Source of the DNA: Hofstenia miamia
Taxonomy: Eukaryota; Xenacoelomorpha; Acoela
DNA length: 64,000 nt
Assembly: GCA_004352715.1 (NCBI GenBank)
Contig: SCFE01000092.1
Span: 1,237,313 to 1,301,312, forward strand
Direction of reading: 5' to 3'
The position numbers and the translations under genes were made by a program. The notes beneath the pieces were generated by a model. It did no database searches. It saw only the letters and a list, made by a program, of their open reading frames with translations, and was not told where the DNA came from. Shown piece by piece: positions 61,187-64,000 of this stretch (its first letter is position 1; the number at the start of each line of letters is the position of its first letter).

Positions 61187-61190
61187 AATT
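61039..61190. repeat. Compound (AT)n / ATATGC array
   Basis: TATATA runs interrupted by ATATGCATAT and ACATAT variants over 150 bases. Confidence 0.9.
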
Positions 61191-61284
61191 AAATTGCCAA
61201 TAAATACACAACCAAGTCGTGCAGCTAAACAAAATATTATCGATAATCAATGGCATATGAATATTGTATTTTTTCTTTTAGAAG

Positions 61285-63202
61285 ATGAAATGCGTCCGCA
61301 GCACAACTCGTCCCAAGGCGTCAAAACTAGATAAGCAGATCTCTTCCAGTGAAGATAAAGAAAGTCACGTGAAAGAGTCTCAAGTCTTAGTTAGTATAAT
61401 TGCATCAGACTTGGGCTCTGAGATTCTTTCAATTCCTGACGTCTTTACTAGACTAACTGCAGCAGGTACGGACCAAGGGATTAGTGATGATCTTCCATCA
61501 ACATCCACAACCCTAACCACGTCAAAAGGGGCGGGCAAAAAGAGACCTCTACCTCCTTTGCAAATATTGAGAATTCCAGTGAAACATCTACCAACTCGGC
61601 ACAACTATTTCAGATCAAAGCAGCAGACAATCAGCTAGTTACCAAAAACACTTAGATGGAAATACTCCAGGAATGCTTACCTCACTCAAAGCAAAACTAC
61701 ATAAAAAACTGTCGAAACCACAGCTTATCAGGGAAAAATATGGCATAAAAACGTATTTGTCGAGTTGCTTTCCAGAATACTCATTCAGTCTAATTAGTAT
61801 AAATAGAGAAACAACTGATTTGACTGGAAAGATACCTCCCCTACAAAACAATAGATTTCACAACAAAAACTCCCTCACAACTAAAAGAAGAGGAAGACCT
61901 ACTCAATGAAGCAACACTGCAACTGTCAACTTGGTTACAAGCAGTCCATGACAAAATCTCTAACAAGAAAATTACGAAAACAGAAGCCATCATCCCTCAA
62001 ACATTGTCACGAGCAGATGACCAAGACATGTCAATTGAACGAAACATCCTTAACAGCCAGCATCACCCCAATAACATAACAACACAAGCTAAAATTTCAG
62101 ATGTCGAACTCATCAAAATGAAATTCTTCATTGAAAGTTTCACAAAAATGGAGCTGGAAGCTCTAATGACACCACTACAATAAGGTTGCAATGGATATAG
62201 AATGTGCCCCTGCAAGATTTAACATTGACACCAACACCAAAACAGCACTAAAAAGAACATCCAACCTCAACGTAATTGAAGACATCAACCAAAAACTAGT
62301 TAACTACTCGATCTCTATCGGCACTGCAGAAATCACGAGCACACACGAAAATTGGCTATAACTAGAATGGAAAATTGCTACACGTAACGCATTCTGCGTA
62401 CCACCTCCTATCATTGATCTTCCCGTAATTATTCCTTATACCAAGGAAAAACACACCAAACTCGTAAACCACGGCATACCAAGTACCGTCTCTACTACAA
62501 TAGCCAGAAAGCTATATGTCAACTAAAAGAAAAACCAAAGAGTTTAAAAATGCACTAAAAATCCTTAAAGATTACAATCAAGAAAATCGTCTCCCCATAG
62601 ACAGCAAACACCCAACCGAACCTGTCTACAAGAAAGGCAAACATATCTTCACGCAAATAGCAAACTTCAAAGATAAATCTGTAGAAAGAGAACTTCAAAT
62701 ATTATGACGTAGCCAAACGTGTAGAAATAGTAACGATGATCAGAGCAGAAATCAACGATCCTGATCTTATGAAAGAAGAATTAATCCTAAAACACATCTG
62801 AATTTTCTATACCAAAATACCAACTATCACAACTCACTGGTAAACGCATTCAACTTCTTTCCTGATTCCAGCATAAACACCGCAGAAGCCCACACATCCG
62901 ACATGGATGCCAAGATGGTGTTAATGATAGCACTCAAATGGCAGAAACTTTACCGAAAGTATTACAATATTTTCCAATGAAGAATCAACAGCTTAAGACA
63001 GTTAATTGAGATGCCTAAAAATATGACGGATCTAATATATATATATATTAAATACAAAAAACAACATACAACTCACATAGAAACCTTCGCCCAACTCACT
63101 CTCGAATTAACAAATACAACATGGAAGGATACTCGAATCCTAAAATTCTTAGATAATGCGTACAATCTACTTTACCCATCAGAAGTCGCAGTCGACATCT
63201 AA
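61285..63202 (+). pseudogene. Copy C of the unidentified third ORF (degenerate)
   Basis: Starts at an ATG preceded by a strong acceptor-like tract (TATTTTTTCTTTTAG then AAGATG), as expected if the ORF is expressed from a spliced subgenomic RNA. The first frame (118 codons) has a Ser/Thr-rich, Pro-containing region (KGAGKKRPLPPLQILRIPVK). Later, across frame changes, come the family blocks: KEEEDLLNEATLQLSTWLQ near 61885; VELIKMKFFIESFTKMELEA near 62105-62170; CVPPPIIDLPVIIPYT near 62395-62445; YYDVAKRVEIVTM near 62698-62740; and SLVNAFNFFPDS near 62838-62870. These match copies A and B in order and spacing, though sequence identity is low. The last open piece (63011-63202) ends about 100 bases before the purine-rich tract. 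Function unknown. Confidence 0.6.
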
Positions 63203-63298
63203 CATATAGTTTATAAGCTTTTAGTTAATCATTTCTTTTTTCTAACCTGTTTGCTTCAAATGACGTCAGAGACTTTCGCCAAAAACTTTAGTAATGCA

Positions 63299-63309
63299 TT
63301 GAGCGGGCA
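63299..63309 (+). promoter_or_regulatory. Purine-rich tract of copy C element
   Basis: TTGAGCGGGCA directly before TGTAACATC. Weaker than in copies A and B but in the same position. Confidence 0.45.
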
Positions 63310-64000
63310 TGTAACATCAATCGTGAACTTCCTCCGTTTCCTAGAAGTCAGACATCCACAAACTTTTGGGCGAAACCTCCTGTCTGATAATTACATTACG
63401 ATGACGTCACATAATTCACATTTAAATATTTGAAATGCTATGGTAGTTCTGCTACCAAAATTATTGTTGCTGATTATTTATATTTATTTATGTATAGTTA
63501 AACTAGGAAAAACTTGTACACATTTGTTTCATTAAATCATTTAATTTGGTTTAAATCAGTTGCTCTCAATTTTATTGATGCTCGATTACTGAAAATTTGA
63601 TGTCTAGCTAAGTTCAATTTTTTTTTCAGGGAATAGCTGGTGGTACATCTGAGGCAGCATAAGTGCTTCAGCCTTGCGATACCCATCAGCTCTTCCATGA
63701 TCTAACTAGAAGGCATTCATTCTCATGGTAGTTATACTTTACTGTTAAATTACTTTATTTCAATGGCTGTTAGACATGGCACCGGTGAAAGCGAAATTAT
63801 GTGTAAGCTAAACTCTTTCTATTTTCGATTGATGAATTTGCAATTCATGTGATCGAGGCTTAGATGTACTATTCCGCAGCTAACATGTGTTATTACCAGG
63901 GCGTGCCATTTGCCATAAATGCCACAAAATGCCAAAAAAGCTACTTTTTTATCAAATTTTGTTAATAAAGTCAACTTTTAAACACTACGCGCCGGGGCCC
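63310..64000 (+). repeat. LTR following copy C, running off the window
   Basis: Begins TGTAACATCAATCG, comparable to TGTAGAGTC and TGTAGCATC of the other LTRs. It holds a TGACGTCA element (about 63402-63409), as in LTR A. The right end lies outside the window. Confidence 0.5.

Overview
The window looks like AT-rich nuclear DNA of an invertebrate animal. Two kinds of evidence point there. One gene is split by GT-AG introns (an OTUD3-type deubiquitinase, about 25.4-28.5 kb). Everything else recognisable is a crowded eukaryotic mobile-element community: LTR retroelements, an R4/Dong-like LINE, another LINE, Penelope-like elements, Tc1/mariner, hAT and several MITEs, separated by long (AT)n arrays. 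I cannot name the phylum. Several single-N or short-N joins flanked by duplicated sequence show that the assembly is stitched in places.

Layout. 0.7-4.6 kb: a decayed coding unit of an unidentified large protein (copy A), ending at a purine tract and an LTR. 5.0-5.5 kb: a minisatellite. 6.4-15.3 kb: copy B of the same unidentified protein, a 1.14 kb LTR, then on the minus strand a gypsy-like RT, protease and gag, with the partner LTR in inverted orientation at 14.2-15.3 kb; a related solo LTR splits gag from protease. 17.4-20.2 kb: a near-perfect hairpin, a short tandem repeat, a dead Tc1 element and an assembly gap. 22.3-24.0 kb: a hAT MITE and a LINE RT remnant. 24.8-28.5 kb: the OTUD3-like gene and a partial upstream copy of its second exon. 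29.3-31.1 kb: a Penelope-like endonuclease fragment and an RT scrap. 31.7-36.8 kb: little that I can read. 36.8-38.1 kb: an intact Tc1-like transposon. 38.6-39.2 kb: a TA-flanked MITE carrying a nested hAT MITE with a perfect 8-bp target duplication. 40.6-42.6 kb: the 3' part of an R4/Dong-like LINE with (ATT)n at both ends. 44.2-44.6 kb: a Cys-rich protein remnant. 45.4-47.1 kb: another dead Tc1. 49.6-52.6 kb: an exact 1,460-bp repeat around one N (an assembly seam). 52.7-54.1 kb: an intact, intronless gene for a secreted, probably beta-helical protein. 54.3-60.3 kb: a hAT MITE, a Penelope remnant and a hAT transposon with extra copies of its 3' end. 61.3-64.0 kb: copy C of the unidentified protein, a purine-rich tract and the start of an LTR.

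The most interesting signal is the family seen three times (copies A, B, C). The copies are highly diverged but collinear, and each ends at or close to a purine-rich tract followed by a TGTA... LTR start. In copy B the LTR matches the LTR of the gag-protease-RT block. This suggests a gypsy-like element lineage with a large third ORF in the env position whose product has no recognisable env features. Intact coding capacity is limited to the OTUD3-like gene, the beta-helix gene and the Tc1 transposase.
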